Positions 25,040-36,860 of a DNA stretch of 64,000 bases are shown here, in pieces. Each line of letters starts with the position of its first letter. Position 1 is the first letter of the stretch. The notes under the pieces were generated by a model, which saw only the letters and a list, made by a program, of their open reading frames with translations, searched no databases and was not told the DNA's origin. Position numbers and translations under genes: made by a program. Source of the DNA: Liolophura sinensis (taxonomy: Eukaryota > Mollusca > Polyplacophora > Chitonida > Chitonidae); assembly GCF_032854445.1 (NCBI RefSeq), contig NC_088302.1:51366046-51430045 (forward strand), read 5' to 3'.

Positions 25040-25236
25040 GCAGTGCAATGATCCTGGAGCCTCTCACCAGTGCGGTCGCTGTGAGTTGAAGTCCAGTTCA
25101 TGATGCATGGGCTCTTGTTTGGTCGCACGTAGCAAGTTCTGGCAGCAATTTGCAGATGGCCGTGGGTTTCCTCCGGGCTCCGTCATTTAAGAGAAATATT
25201 CTTGAGTACGGCGTGAAACACCAATCAAATAAATAA
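25040..25236 (+). mobile_element. SINE family 1, 5' truncated
   Basis: It starts within the head at CAGTGCAATGATCCTGGAGC and keeps the B box, body and AAATAAATAAAT tail. The A box is replaced by a T-rich stretch. Confidence 0.8.
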
Positions 25237-25856
25237 ATAAACACAGCACAACTTACTCTGCCAGTAAATCTAAGTTTGTATTTTTTGTTTCCATAAATAA
25301 CTGGACTATTTTTGCTATCTTATTAATAAACAGTTATTAAAATACTTTCAAAAGATAGATATGTTCGTAAGAGACTCTGTGTTAATGTTTGCGGAAAATC
25401 ATAAAAAAAAACTATTATTAGACTATTACATTTTTCTGGCCCCAGTCTTTGTGCTTACTGGCAGTGTTTACTATATTGGAGAGGTTGTGAAAGGGGGAGG
25501 TATTGTGATGATTAAGTACCCAGGTACATGATTAGCACAGGATCATCCGATCACAAACAGCACTCACTGATAAGTATTTAAGCCAAGTGTTAATGACTTT
25601 CCAGCTACATACTGTTCCACCATACTGAACCCCCCAGCCCCCTTCCCACCCCAACTCTTCTGTTAGCCATTTTGTCCTATTTAAAATTACTAAATGCTAA
25701 CTATAATTATTGTTTAAATAATGATTTGATTTTTCATAATGATACCCGTCTATATAACATGTAGATGCTCATGCATTGAAAAGGTAAATTCGATTTAATT
25801 TTCCTTATTCTTGCGGTTTATTTTTGACCGAAACATTTAATCAAATATATTTGGAT

Positions 25857-26470
25857 TTATTGGTCAACATTTCCACACATCTGATCTTCGTAAAACCACT
25901 TATGAGGAATTCTACGCGAGTTTAATTTGGCGCACGTCAATTGTCGCCCAACATTGCATATTTTAGATCCAGATGTCCCATCACATCTTACCATATTCTC
26001 AGCACAACCTGGTCTGCGGCAGATGCAAACGCACGTGATCTTAACTGTGTGATATGTTGGCTCAAAAGGTGAATCAATGGTCTCAAATTTTGGAAAAGGC
26101 CCAAAACTACCGTTTTCGATGCAACTAATCAGATGAATCCTTAATTTAGAAGGGTGGTAAAAATAAGCGACATTTCCTACGTATCTAAGGAAACAAAATT
26201 CAACCATATTTGCCAAGGCAAATAATCCACAATCTATTCCATTTGTTTGTTGTTGTATTTCAGATAATTTTATTATGAAATTGTTTCTGCTTTTTCTTAC
26301 ACAGCAGATAGCTGCATCTGTACACTTTAAGGATAGTTTTGAGGTCACTCACTTCACTGTCCAGAAGATAAATGCACTCATTTTCGTCTTTTGTACTTGT
26401 CACCCAGTGGAAAGCTTCGGCGTGATGGATTTGTACAGATGGAGTTGGTGTAAGCTTTATTACTTCAGAA
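25857..26470 (-). pseudogene. Broken C48 (Ulp1-like) cysteine protease with Cys-rich C-terminus
   Basis: The minus strand encodes, in order, AFHWVTST with the catalytic His, CIYLLDSE with the Asp, then QQQTNGIDCGLFALANMVEF with the Gln and nucleophile Cys. These are the four landmarks of SUMO-protease-like C48 peptidases. The His/Asp part and the Cys part are in different frames, so a frameshift lies near 26290-26345. After the protease comes a Cys/His-rich tail (ITCVCICRRPGCAENMVRCD, HKWF) that recalls a PHD or RING-like module. Similar protease-plus-zinc-finger frames are common in animal genomes and are often transposon-borne. Whether this copy came from a host gene or a transposon cannot be decided here. 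No intact start is visible. Confidence 0.65.
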
Positions 26471-26635
26471 CGATAAATCCAACGACGAGAATTGTGAGAT
26501 CAAAATCGTTCAGGAAAAGGGCATTATTTCAAGATTTAAAAACTGCTTATTTTTTATAATGAATTTACGCTGAAGGGTTAAAAACGACACCCATTTATTA
26601 TTCATATTTGGGACTGACAGTGCTTGGTTCCATGT

Positions 26636-26875
26636 TTATAGATTTTTATCATTATTTATAAGCAGGTTATAATTGTCTTGAAGTACGCTTGAAATTAAAT
26701 TTTTACTTCTACTTTCTGTTAAATCTGGAACAGGCACTATGGACTTGTCACTGTTACAAGGCCGAGGCTGTTTTCTTCGGGAAGTTTTTTCATGTCTTTT
26801 TCGGCTATTTGTTGTTAGCTGCCATAAAGTCACTTGGTTTGACTTAGCTGATACAGTTTTATCAGCTACACTCAT
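26636..26875 (-). CDS. Hypothetical basic protein fragment upstream of the C48 remnant
   Basis: A 79-codon frame, rich in Ser, Lys and Arg (KRHEKTSRRKQPRP), ends about 170 bases before the protease remnant on the same strand. It might be the N-terminal exon of that gene. I recognise no domain and the call rests only on position and composition. Confidence 0.2.
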   Translation of the reverse strand: MSVADKTVSAKSNQVTLWQLTTNSRKRHEKTSRRKQPRPCNSDKSIVPVPDLTESRSKNLISSVLQDNYNLLINNDKNL

Positions 26876-29800
26876 TTTAAAAGCTATACTATGTTAACAG
26901 TGAGTTCTTGGGGGACACTGGCAGGGTGGTTGGGGATTAAGTTGTACGGCGTATTTTTTGCCCTCATTGCCTTCGACCATCAAGGTTTTCAATGACTGAA
27001 CAAGAACAACGCGATTTTTGTCTAAAGTCAGTTTTGCCATGGCGTCTGACTATTTTTTTGAAAACTTAACTATTTCGTCTGGAATAATTCTTTTATGAGG
27101 AGTTGCCAACTCATCAGAAGGAAGTGCGACACTCTTGTGCTCTGATTTTAAGCAGTAGTTTCCAACCCCAGCTTGGCCGCGTTCCATTTCCCCCAAAGTA
27201 GTAATTTTGCAGGTAGTTCAAGCTGAGAAACATAGCACCAGAAGGAGATTCTTTCCCCAGCCAGTGAAACAAAACGAAAGAAAACTTTTGTAAACAAGAT
27301 AAATGTCTTAGCAGGTAACCACTTATATGCGTGAACAGAAATGTAACCTTTTCATTGTAATAAGACAAATGTATTTATAAATGCTGTCGACGGCAGACAA
27401 CTGCATACTCAGAGCTAGGAATGCAAACAATGATTTTAGGGGACCTACATGTAATACGCGGATTCACGAATGACAGTGCCAAGGTAAAATTGATGACATG
27501 CATAGAGAATGAAATAGAAAATATATAACAATTGATACATTTACTACACTTGTGAAACAAAAATTATCCAGAAATTACCATCTTCAACATTACATGTTGA
27601 TTTTATAAACAAACACGATTAATAAACCGAAACCAAGACAAGTAAAATCGTGTAGTAAAAACATTAGGTTATAAACAACAAATATGTAGGATTAACAAGA
27701 CTGCCCGTTACTCAAGTGCTCCGCTTTATTTTAAACATAACTCTGAAGGCTATCTGTACAACATCAGAAGCCAACAGTTGTACTGGGGTTCTGAGCTACC
27801 AAAACACCGGGAAGCGTGGTATCGATAAGCGCAAGCGCTGTCGTGCGGTACCAGCTGTATAAAACAAACAAAAACTATTTATACACGATAATACAGTGTA
27901 CCTGAAATTACGCTCAGTCGCCGGACAATACACACTCAAAGCTTTGTGTCTACTCTACTGCTAATATTTCAGATGCTGAGTACAGTATAACATTTAATTA
28001 GCTGTTTACAAACTACTTGCACTTTACACAGTCATGAAATCTGATCACCCGTTGACTGCCGTCTTCGTAATATGTCAACGCTAAAACAACTACGACATTC
28101 AGTAGAATCTGTTCAATCAACACTTACGGTCAATCTAGGTTTACTTACAAAATTTCTTGACAACCTTATGATGTTGCAAATTACAAGTATATCAGATGAC
28201 GTCAGCCAAATACGGCCCCAAACTGTGATCGCAACAAGAGCAATCCGCCCGTACGTGTGTATAGCATGCGTGTGTTACTGCACCATGCTCGATCCTTCCG
28301 TAACCTTTAAAATCTTAACCTATAAAACTGAGGGACCGGAAACATACAATACAAATTCTACAAAATATACTGACTAGACCACAAACTTTATATCAAAGTT
28401 TTATATAAAAAAAGACAAAAAGTACTAAGTAAATAGTACATGAAAAAGAAATTTAACGGTTTAATAGAATCGCAACGAACGATGCACTACGCCTGTGTTA
28501 AATTTTTAAATTCGCATTTTTGCTCATGGAATAACAATATTATTTTTATCATTTTTTTTTGACACTGCTACAATTAGAAATGTTTTTTAGGTATTTACAT
28601 TCAGAGTTAATGTTTTTACTTTTAACATTTTGGACGACGGATGTGTAAAGAAAAAAGAACAAATAATATAAATCTTATTTGTTTCGTAAGAAGGACGTAA
28701 TCACACCTGAATGACCACAGCCGACTTTCCCTGACGCACTTGGTAACTCTATCAATCAAATTTTCATTCAGAATTCTTAATGGGATACGCCATGTTAAAG
28801 AAACACCATATCGCGTTACTTGGTAATAGAGTTCACGTGACGTCAGCAGAAATAACTGCGTTCTAAGGTTATAGAAATAACTAGCGCTTGATAAGTTAAA
28901 ATAGTGAATCGGGCGCCCGTTCAATTTTCTCAATTTGCGTTACTGTATTGTTTCTTCTTTTCAGTGAAGAATATAGGGGTCTTCAGGTGAAATCATGTAG
29001 ATATGTACGTACAACTATATAGAGAATGTATTTTTCATTAAGTAGGGTTTGTATATGCGGGTATTCGGTCAGTGAATAATGGGTAACTTCAAATACAGCA
29101 TATCGATGACGATCAGCTATAAATAATCATCACCACCAGTAAGCCCTTTTTGTTGAACATAATTAAGATCAGCAAAACCGTTGCTTCTGTTTTTCTTTAT
29201 GTATTTATTTGATTGGTGTTTCACACCGTACTAGAGAATAATTCATTTACGCGACGGCTACCAGCATTATGGTGGGAGGAAAGCAAGCAGAGCCCGGCTG
29301 AAACCCGTCCATGACCATCCGCAGGTTGTTTATGCTTTTGTATAAGAATACTTTCTGCAGCCTCGTACTGGCAGCTGTTGATATGACACGAAAGTTGCTT
29401 CATTATGATGTGGAAATATATTAGTCAAAATATGTTTGCGACTCAAGACCAGTTGCAGACATAAAAGTGTAAGACCAGGGTTATATTATGTTTGCATGAT
29501 TTAGAAACTGACGCTGTTTCTGTACTAGTATGTTCTTCATGCACTGTTCTGTTGGATAGGTCAGGTCGTGTCATTGCCTGGTTGAACTTGACGAGTAAAT
29601 ATATTGGCACATTGCCTGCGATCAACACAAGCCCTTTCATCAAACAAAGAAACTGGATATACGTGACCTAGACTTTGAAATAGTAATGGCTGCTCTGTGA
29701 TGCCCTTCGAGATACCTCACTATTGTCGGCGTCTTTCACGTGTATCATGGTCAACACAAAAATGTAAGTAGCGGGCGATCGGCCGATATAAATTAGACTC

Positions 29801-31140
29801 ATGCCACATTGCTGTCACGAAAGTCATACAGCCAAAATGAGACCATTTACAAGACCCAGAAATAAAATAGGACATCTCTTGCCCCAATGCGAATACCGTC
29901 CAACGCAGCTCGATGTAACCATGGAGACAAAGTAGCTGTTCAATGCTACTCTTTGTGACAAGGCGAGAGGACTGACCCAACGGTTGAACCAAAGAGAGGC
30001 TGGGCTTTACACAGTCAGGTAGAACCTGGCCCACTTTAGTTGGTCAGGTAGGCTGCTGTAGATTGAAGAGTCAGAAACGTGTACCGGTTGCACATGAAAT
30101 GCTGTAATCTCATGCAAAGATTTGACGACTTGTTGACGTGGTAAGTTATATAAAAGATATATCTCAGAACTAAACAAGAAGGGAAAAACCTTCTCAGTTA
30201 CACAGTCATATTTTAAAAGAAAAGATAATACTAAACTTAATGTGTATATATGCATCGATAAAGTAAAGTTGTGTTAACGAAATATCGCAGTTCAATTAAG
30301 CAAAATCGAACACATTGAGAAATTCGTAAACGTCCCCGTGTTTTGAATTTTAAGCAATCGGGTGCAAATTATTTCTATAATCCGATTGTACCTTCTCCCG
30401 CTGACATCACGCGGACACATTTGCCCTTTAGCCGTATATACGAGGTGTACTAATGGGGCAATATCGTATCATGGGGATGTAAATGGAGAAAAATGGAGAT
30501 TTGTTTCAGTTAACTAAACGGAGGAGAAAGGATCGTGTATACAAATTTATGGATCACTTACACTACTTGTGCCTAACTTTACCTTACACTCTCGGAGAGG
30601 CATGTTCTAAATCATGATACAAATGTCGGACATCAAATATCCCATGCCAGTGTCCGGTCACTTCACTGCGGAACCGAGACCAAAGAATGTAACTGGGGGA
30701 CTTAAAGGTAGGCCTACTCTAAAACGAAGAGTATGGTGTCCATGAATATGATGAAATGTATGACCATGAAATGAGAATACCATTTTTCATTTTCAGGCAT
30801 ATTTTATATTTCTTAATAGCCCCTCTGTTCATGCATATTTCCCGTCAATGGTCGGAAATATTCGAAAATGACGTCATCGATGAACACACTTCAAGTGAAA
30901 CGCGGAACCAGCTTTGCGCCCCCAATTCAGGCTATCCCCCCGATAAAGTTATTTTGACAGCTATCACCGTTGACGTCACCACAATAGTGTATTTTATTCC
31001 GGACTGACAACATGACCTTTACGATTGAAACTGTTGTTTAAAGTCACTTTTAAGCCCCATTAGGAAAGATGATAAACGTTTTTGTAGTATTGCATGTTAG
31101 GTCAGATTATATACCACGTATCAAGAAATAAAAACAAGAG
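26876..31140. other. Stretch without recognisable genes
   Basis: Short open frames only (longest about 104 codons), none with a recognisable domain or good codon structure. One SINE fragment lies inside (29195-29335). Confidence 0.5.
29195..29335 (-). mobile_element. SINE family 1 fragment, inverted
   Basis: ATTTGATTGGTGTTTCACAC is the reversed tail. CAGCATTATGGTGGGAGGAA and CCATGACCATCCGCAGGTTG are the reversed body. The head is lost. Confidence 0.8.
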
Positions 31141-31149
31141 TTTCATGTA

Positions 31150-31760
31150 CCCTTTGAGTAGCATACTACTATAACCGAAACGTAAGAATGTCCGCTTTGT
31201 AACTTGGGGACCCGGTTTAGTTAGCTTAGTCACAATAAATCTCACTACGGTAACCGCAGTTACCGCTTTGTAACTGGGGAACCCGGGTCTAATTAAGTAA
31301 ATCACATTAGCACGCTGGGGGTAACCGAGACGTAAGAGTATCGGCTTTGTAACTGAGGGACCCGGGTCTAATTAGGTCGGTCACGTTAACACATTACGGT
31401 AACCAAGGCGTAATAATAACCGCTTTGTAACCGAGACGTGAGAGTGGCGCGAGACGCTTTGAAACTGGAGGACCCGGATCTAGCTAAGTCAGTCACGTTT
31501 ACACATATTACCGTAACCATGGTGTAAGAGTAACTGCTTTGTAACTGGGGGACCCCTTGTCTAATTAAGTCACATTAACACACTACGGTTACCGAGACGT
31601 AAGAGCTTTACAACTGACGGACCCGGGTCTAATTGAGTCAGTGACATTAACACATCGCGGTAACCAAGACTTAAGGGTATCCGCTTTGTAACGGGGGTCT
31701 CGGGTCTAATTTAGTCTGCCACATTAACATACAACAGTACCCGAGACGTGAGGAGGACGG
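31150..31760. repeat. ~70-80-bp minisatellite
   Basis: About eight imperfect units carry GTAACCGAGACGTAAGAGTA, CGCTTTGTAACTGGGGGACC and CGGGTCTAATTAAGTC, then CACATTAACACACTACG. Indels make the period uneven. Confidence 0.85.
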
Positions 31761-32012
31761 CTATCTAACGATTGAAACTGAAAATCGTATTTGAAAATCG
31801 AACACTGCTCGTGACCCCCGCGTCGTAGCCACAGTGCGTGCACGCTTTTCAACCCACAGCATCTTATGATATCCCCCCACGGGGCACGTACTATGTGCCT
31901 TCCACTCTATCTTGACACCTTATGTTAATTACATCCACTTACCTTGTCGTGTGACTTGTAGAAAATCCTACACAACAGTACGGTTAATTTTTAACACTCA
32001 TCCTAGCTTTTT

Positions 32013-32397
32013 GTGTGGAATAATTGTACAGAATCATTTGCATATTACTCAAATAAAGACTCTTTTATGCCTGTTCCACCTCACAATTCATTCTCCCACC
32101 TGCCATTCCATGATGTTCCCTACATAACACCTACTTCATCATCAACTGCCTCGTCTACCGTCCCAACATATAATCTTGATATTATTGACCAGATGTGCTT
32201 CAATCCAACTGAACTGAATGACTATGATGCTTAGCAAAACATTTTGACGAAATAACATGCTTTATCCATACTCTCAATCTTAACTTTTCAGTCCTTGGAT
32301 TTTCGGAAAATTGGTTCAGCCCGTTAACCGAATGCTTATATTCCATGCCAGGCTACACTTTATATTCTGTCTCCCGAGATAAACGGAAGGGAGGAGG
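32013..32397 (+). pseudogene. LINE endonuclease N-terminal fragment
   Basis: The frame at 32013-32234 ends FNPTELNDYDA. It continues in another frame as VLGFSENWFSPL and MPGYTLYSVSRDKRKGGGVY, the usual endonuclease motifs of CR1/Jockey-type LINEs. It is cut off by the Copia LTR. Confidence 0.65.
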
Positions 32398-32614
32398 TGT
32401 ATATAAAGACACACCAACAATCAATCCAATTCACCATTTATTGACTCCGGCTTTCCGCCTCACACATTCCAGTCCTCCCCAAGCCTTCATGTCCGTGCAC
32501 GGACACCGCCCAAACTCGACTGACCAGTTCCCAACTGTTCGTGCGTTAAAACAGGTTACACAACGGTATAAAAGGTTGACCGGAAAATATCCGGAAACGG
32601 ACACCACGTTAACA
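32398..32614 (-). repeat. Copia 3' LTR
   Basis: It is the partner of 35546-35760. Shared blocks include CCAATTCACCATTTATTGAC and CATGTCCGTGCACGGACACC. No clear polypurine tract precedes it on the minus strand, which suggests the internal region next to it was rearranged. Confidence 0.8.
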
Positions 32615-32688
32615 ATCTCAACTGTCTATTTTTGGTTTGGTTTGTTGGTTTGCACATCAACTTTTAAAACCCATGTCAGAGTCACCAA

Positions 32689-32860
32689 AAGTATTCGGGC
32701 ATGAAACTTTTTTCAGTAAAATTCAGTTAAATAAAACATACCCCCCCCCCCAAAAAAAACAATCCTTTAAAAACCACATATCCCATATCACAATCGCGGA
32801 AAGTATTCAGGCATAAAATTTTGTTCAGTAAAATTCAGTTAAATAAAAAATAACCCCAAG
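32689..32860. repeat. Direct duplication of ~50 bp within Copia internal region
   Basis: The block AGTATTC..GGCAT..AAA then TTCAGTAAAATTCAGTTAAA occurs at 32689-32738 and again at about 32803-32852, separated by a poly-C/poly-A tract. Confidence 0.7.
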
Positions 32861-33161
32861 AAAATATTATAGGAGACAATTCCCGTATTACAAATGTTTA
32901 AAAAAATATATTACCCTTCCAAATAGCCTTCCTTAAGTGTTTTCAATAAACGAACAGGGGAAGCGCCCCCCCCCCCCCCCCCCCCGCGCTTTGTTGAACA
33001 GTCAGCAAGCTGATTTGCACCTTTCGACCAAAACACACTCTGGATCTGCTTGCTGTCCAAAAGTTCTTTAATGCCGCTTATGTCAAAGCGAAGTCATTTT
33101 CCAGATACACATTTTGTTGACTTTACAGCATCATGAAGTTACTTACAATCAGTAATGCATG

Positions 33162-33860
33162 TCAAAGGTAGAGAATGGGAGACAGCCTTACCCGTAGTAA
33201 GTTCGCATATAACGCCGACAGGTATATGCCAGGATCAATAGCTTCAGCTAAAGCCAGAGTTTCTGAAGCCAAAGTACTCCTAACTACCCGCCTAATCCGT
33301 TTGGAATTCCAAGCTAGAGGACAGAATTTTCCTTCCATTCCCACCAAAACTACTAAGTACCCATGTGGCAAATTACCCATGGATGCATCACTATAGATAG
33401 CCAGTGACAAGTTATCCATACTACCCAGATCTTGGAATTTTAAATCTTATCGGCCCGAATTTGTTTAATAATACGATTTGCCTCAATTAAATCTTGACTT
33501 CCGCGGCTTGACACGGGTGGCTAAATTACATGGATCGAACATTATGTCCGGTCTGTTTTGATGATCTATCCATAAAATTTAACCAACTTTGGATCTCAGC
33601 CCCGACTTTGTAAGGCTGGACTCCTTTTCTTGACCCGTCCATTTCTCTATGTTTAAATGATATAGGTTAGAGCCATAGCTGCTCTGATGAAGAAAAATGT
33701 GTTCTTCCTTAAATCAAAGTTCTAGGTCTATATACCGGAAGGCCACACCATTTTCTTTACCTATTTGGAATTCCGAACGTCCTATGTTTATGACAGAGCG
33801 TTCAAACTCTGCTGTACCTGCCCAGATAAAGTCATCAGCATAACACGCTCATCAACATAA
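33162..33860 (-). pseudogene. Copia RT C-terminus and RNase H remnant
   Basis: It starts with the RT catalytic box CYADDFIWAG near 33820-33850 and runs, through stops, to an RNase H frame at 33419-33162. That frame has LAIYSDASMGN (first Asp), SKRIRRVVRSTLASETLALA (Glu) and AIDPGIY, typical of Copia RNase H. Confidence 0.8.
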
Positions 33861-33867
33861 CACGCTA

Positions 33868-34179
33868 TTATTCCACGCCTTTTTTTTCATTCAATGTTAA
33901 AGTTTTGACACATGTGGCTGCACTGAAACGGGTAAATGCATCAGTAACATGTAAATACCATGAGCTTGAACCCAATTGATGTAGGTCAACAGCAACAGTT
34001 TCATTAAAATCACTGGCAAGAGAAAAGCCAACTGTAGTAGTTTTTGGAGTAGGCTTTTTATACTTAATACAAATCTTGCATCCTTTCACACAGTTCTCTA
34101 AATGTCTAAATAACTCCGTGTCATGCTGGCCTGCACTTTCTAACAGTTTCCTCAATTTTTTCAGAACTTGCGTGTCCAA
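33868..34179 (-). pseudogene. Copia integrase N-terminal part
   Basis: The frame shows NCVKGCKICIKYKKPTPK (CC half of the zinc domain), FNETVAVDLHQL with the first catalytic Asp, and WYLHVTDAFTRFSAA. It ends shortly after; the second Asp and the Glu of the DDE triad are missing through deletion. Confidence 0.8.
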
Positions 34180-34299
34180 ACTGACAGTGAAGTTTATACA
34201 GTACCTTGTTTATTTCGTTTTCCGACACTTTATCTTCTGTCACCAAAATCAGAAAGTCCGTCCGCTTCTTTCATTTTTCTCTAGGGAGCAGTTCCCAGT

Positions 34300-34860
34300 T
34301 TAGTCAACACAATAGTGTCCAGCTGATGTGAACTTAAGCTTGACTGGCTGTCTAAACATAGTGGCTTTGTCATTGCTTAAATCTAATACAACTTCTGTCC
34401 GTTTTAGGGAAGTTCTGCTCAACAATAAAGGAATGTTCGCTTTGACTACTTCCGTGTCAATACAACACTTAGTAGTTCCAGTTGTTGCAGGAATGACTAC
34501 ATTTTGATACGAGTTCATTTGAGCAACATCAGCAAACTTAAACGATCTCGCACTTCTCCGTGTCCGCACCACTGCTCTATTATTTTCATCCAAAGATTCC
34601 AGAAAGTTTTGTAACCGCTTTGAACCACACACTGTTCGAGTGCAGGTAGTGTCAATAACCGCACACCCAAAAGATTCGGTCACCAAAATTTCATTCACTG
34701 ACTGATCTGTTACCAGAAGTGTAATGTTGCAGTTTTCTATCGTGCTGTCAGTATTAGCATTTTCTGTAAAATTCACACTACTTTCCAGTTTATCCACTTT
34801 ATGAGGACAGCCCTTAATCCAGTGAAAAACAAGCTGACAAATAGCACATTTTGTTCACCG
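34300..34860 (-). pseudogene. Copia zinc knuckle and aspartic protease
   Basis: The minus strand at about 34805-34855 encodes CAICQLVFHWIKGC, a CX2CX4HX4C knuckle. It runs in the same frame into the protease, where GCAVIDTTCTRTVCG occupies the active-site position. The usual DTG or DSG reads DTT, so the enzyme may be inactive. The frame ends at 34300. Confidence 0.75.
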
Positions 34861-34950
34861 ACCATTTCTACCCACTGGGTTAGTACCTCTGGAAAAATAT
34901 GATATGCTATCTGGCTTATATACCACACGTTCTCTGTTCTGAAACCGAGT

Positions 34951-35202
34951 CTACATCGCCTCTTCCTTAAAGTTTATTCCGTTGTCCCTCTGTAACGGTT
35001 TCTCTCCAAAAATACATTCAAGCGAAGATTTCATGGATGCAAAATGTAAGTTAATAGCTGTCGTTAAAGTCATTTGTCTTTCTTGTGTAGATAAATTAGC
35101 ACAATCTGGAAGTTTAATGGGTAGAACGGCATCAGGTAACGCCATATCATACTTCATACACTGTATGTAACGTCTCTCAAATTCTGTTATAAAATCCACC
35201 AT
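34951..35202 (-). pseudogene. Copia gag fragment
   Basis: FERRYIQCMKYDMALPDAVL, LPDCANLSTQERQMTLTTA and MKSSLECIFG match the gag region of invertebrate Copia elements. The upstream part of gag is not open. Confidence 0.75.
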
Positions 35203-35545
35203 GGGCAGTTCCTATGTTTTTGAAAACAGTCAAATCTGGACTACGCTTCATACGCCAGGTCAACACTATCTTGTTTAAAAAGTCCATCTAGGGCACCGAT
35301 TAAAATGTCCATACCTTGGTCAGAGTTCAGATCCTCTACATTTATATCCAGGGCTTTTGCTCGGGCTTGGCCTGTAGGACAGCGTGACCGCCAATGCTTG
35401 TTTCTTCTTATCCAAGTCCGTCACCAATCGCCACACCGCTTTCTCCGTTCTCCAGGTTTCCTACACTGTTTCTAGTCCTAGTGCTGGTGGGGTAATTACT
35501 CTGGGCCATAATTCCAACGCTCTGCTGCCAGTGTGAAATACTTCG

Positions 35546-35760
35546 TGGATATATGAAGATACACCAACACAGCCAATCCAATTCACCATTTATTGACTCC
35601 AACTCTCCGCCTCACACATTCCAGTCCTTCCCAAGCCTTCATGTCCGTGCACGGACACCGTCCAAATTCGACTGACCAGTTCCAAACTGTCCATGCGTAA
35701 AAACACGTTACACAACGGTAGAAAAGGTTGATCTCAAAATATCGGGACACCACGTTAACA
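35546..35760 (-). repeat. Copia 5' LTR
   Basis: It is upstream of the gag remnant on the minus strand and is followed by the tRNA-Met-like primer site. Confidence 0.82.
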
Positions 35761-36793
35761 ACTTGATCCGTTTTTCTCGAAAGGATTACGAAAAATAAAA
35801 CAAAATCACAATATAAAAGGAACTTAAAAATTATTGAATGATCTAATGGGACGTGTTAAATGCAAGAGCATGCCTAAATGTTTAATATTGATGGGTTATC
35901 TGTTTCAGATAAAACTGTCATTTCCAATAGATTTAATGACTTTTTTTTTATTTCTTCCTGTCTTGATGCTAAGATACCCCCGAGCCCTAAACATTTTTCA
36001 GATTTTCTAGGTGAGCCTGTAGAAGAAAACTTTCAGTTTTCTCCTGTCTTGCCTGGTCTTCTTGAAACCACTATAAATAGTCTAAAGTCATCCGCTCCAG
36101 GCTTAGATGACGTTTGCATGTCTGATCTCAAACTTATTGCAAGAGATATTTCAACTTCCCTTGCACATATAGTTAATTTGTCCCTTATGTCGAGTTGTAT
36201 GCCGTCTTCGTTGAAATCTGCAAAAATTATCTCCATCTTTAAATGTGGTTACACCAATGACATCACAAACTACGGTCCTATCTCGGTATTACCTAGTCTG
36301 AGCAAAATAATGGAAAAAGTAGTTGTAAACATGATGTATGTTTTTTCTGACGGCCAATGACATCATTTCGCCCAACCAATTTGGTTTTAGAACTTGGTAC
36401 TTTACTACCCACGCGGCGTGCACTCTATACAACTACCTCGTAGTTGCCGAAGACGCCAAACAACATTCTGTCGTGTCTTTTGACCTGTCAAAAACTTTTG
36501 ACACTGCCAACCACAAAAAACTCGAATACTACGGGTTTCGAGCTCACAGGGCTCAATGGTTCGAGAGCAATATATCTGGGCGATCCCAATCAGTTCACTT
36601 TGAGGGAAATATGTCAAAAGATGGTAAGGTAAATTGTGGTGTTCCCCAGGGCTGCATTCTCGGTCCTATATTATTTTTATTGTACATTAATGACATCACA
36701 TCATCAGACATTCTGGATATTACATTATTTGCTGATGACACAAGTGTCTGCACTTATGCGCCTACAAGCGCCGAGGCTGTATCCACTATGTAG
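35761..36793 (+). pseudogene. LINE reverse transcriptase, front and palm
   Basis: 35878-36360 encodes SSAPGLDDVCMSDLKLIA and NYGPISVLPSLSKIMEK. 36338-36793 encodes NQFGFRT, FDLSKTFDTANHKKLEYYGF, CGVPQGCILGPILFLLYIND and the catalytic box LFADDTSV. The two parts are in different frames joined near 36340, and a stop follows at 36791. Confidence 0.88.
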
Positions 36794-36860
36794 AGTTGCA
36801 TAAAATTTCCGATTGGCTAACAGCTAACCGCTTGTCCCTTAATAGTATTAAACAAAACGC

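Larger units (their letters stand above)
22834..25856. other. Intergenic stretch upstream of PPID
   Basis: There is no supported gene. It contains an A-rich tract (22961-22999), SINE copies and a small tandem repeat listed separately. The PPID promoter should lie just above 22833. Confidence 0.6.
32398..35760 (-). mobile_element. Copia-type LTR retrotransposon, internally deleted
   Basis: Direct repeats 32398-32614 and 35546-35760 (217 and 215 bp, a few differences) are the LTRs. On the minus strand they begin TGTTAACGTGG and end near TATATCCA. A primer site resembling the 3' end of initiator tRNA-Met (TGGCAGCAGAG) lies at 35520-35530. Reading on the minus strand: gag, zinc knuckle, protease, integrase N-part, RT end and RNase H, that is Copia order. 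Stops and frameshifts are scattered, and the integrase core and RT front are gone. No target duplication is visible. Confidence 0.85.

Noticed and set aside
28072..28377. 101-codon open frame
   Set aside because: Weak coiled-coil look at the start only; composition and context do not support a gene.
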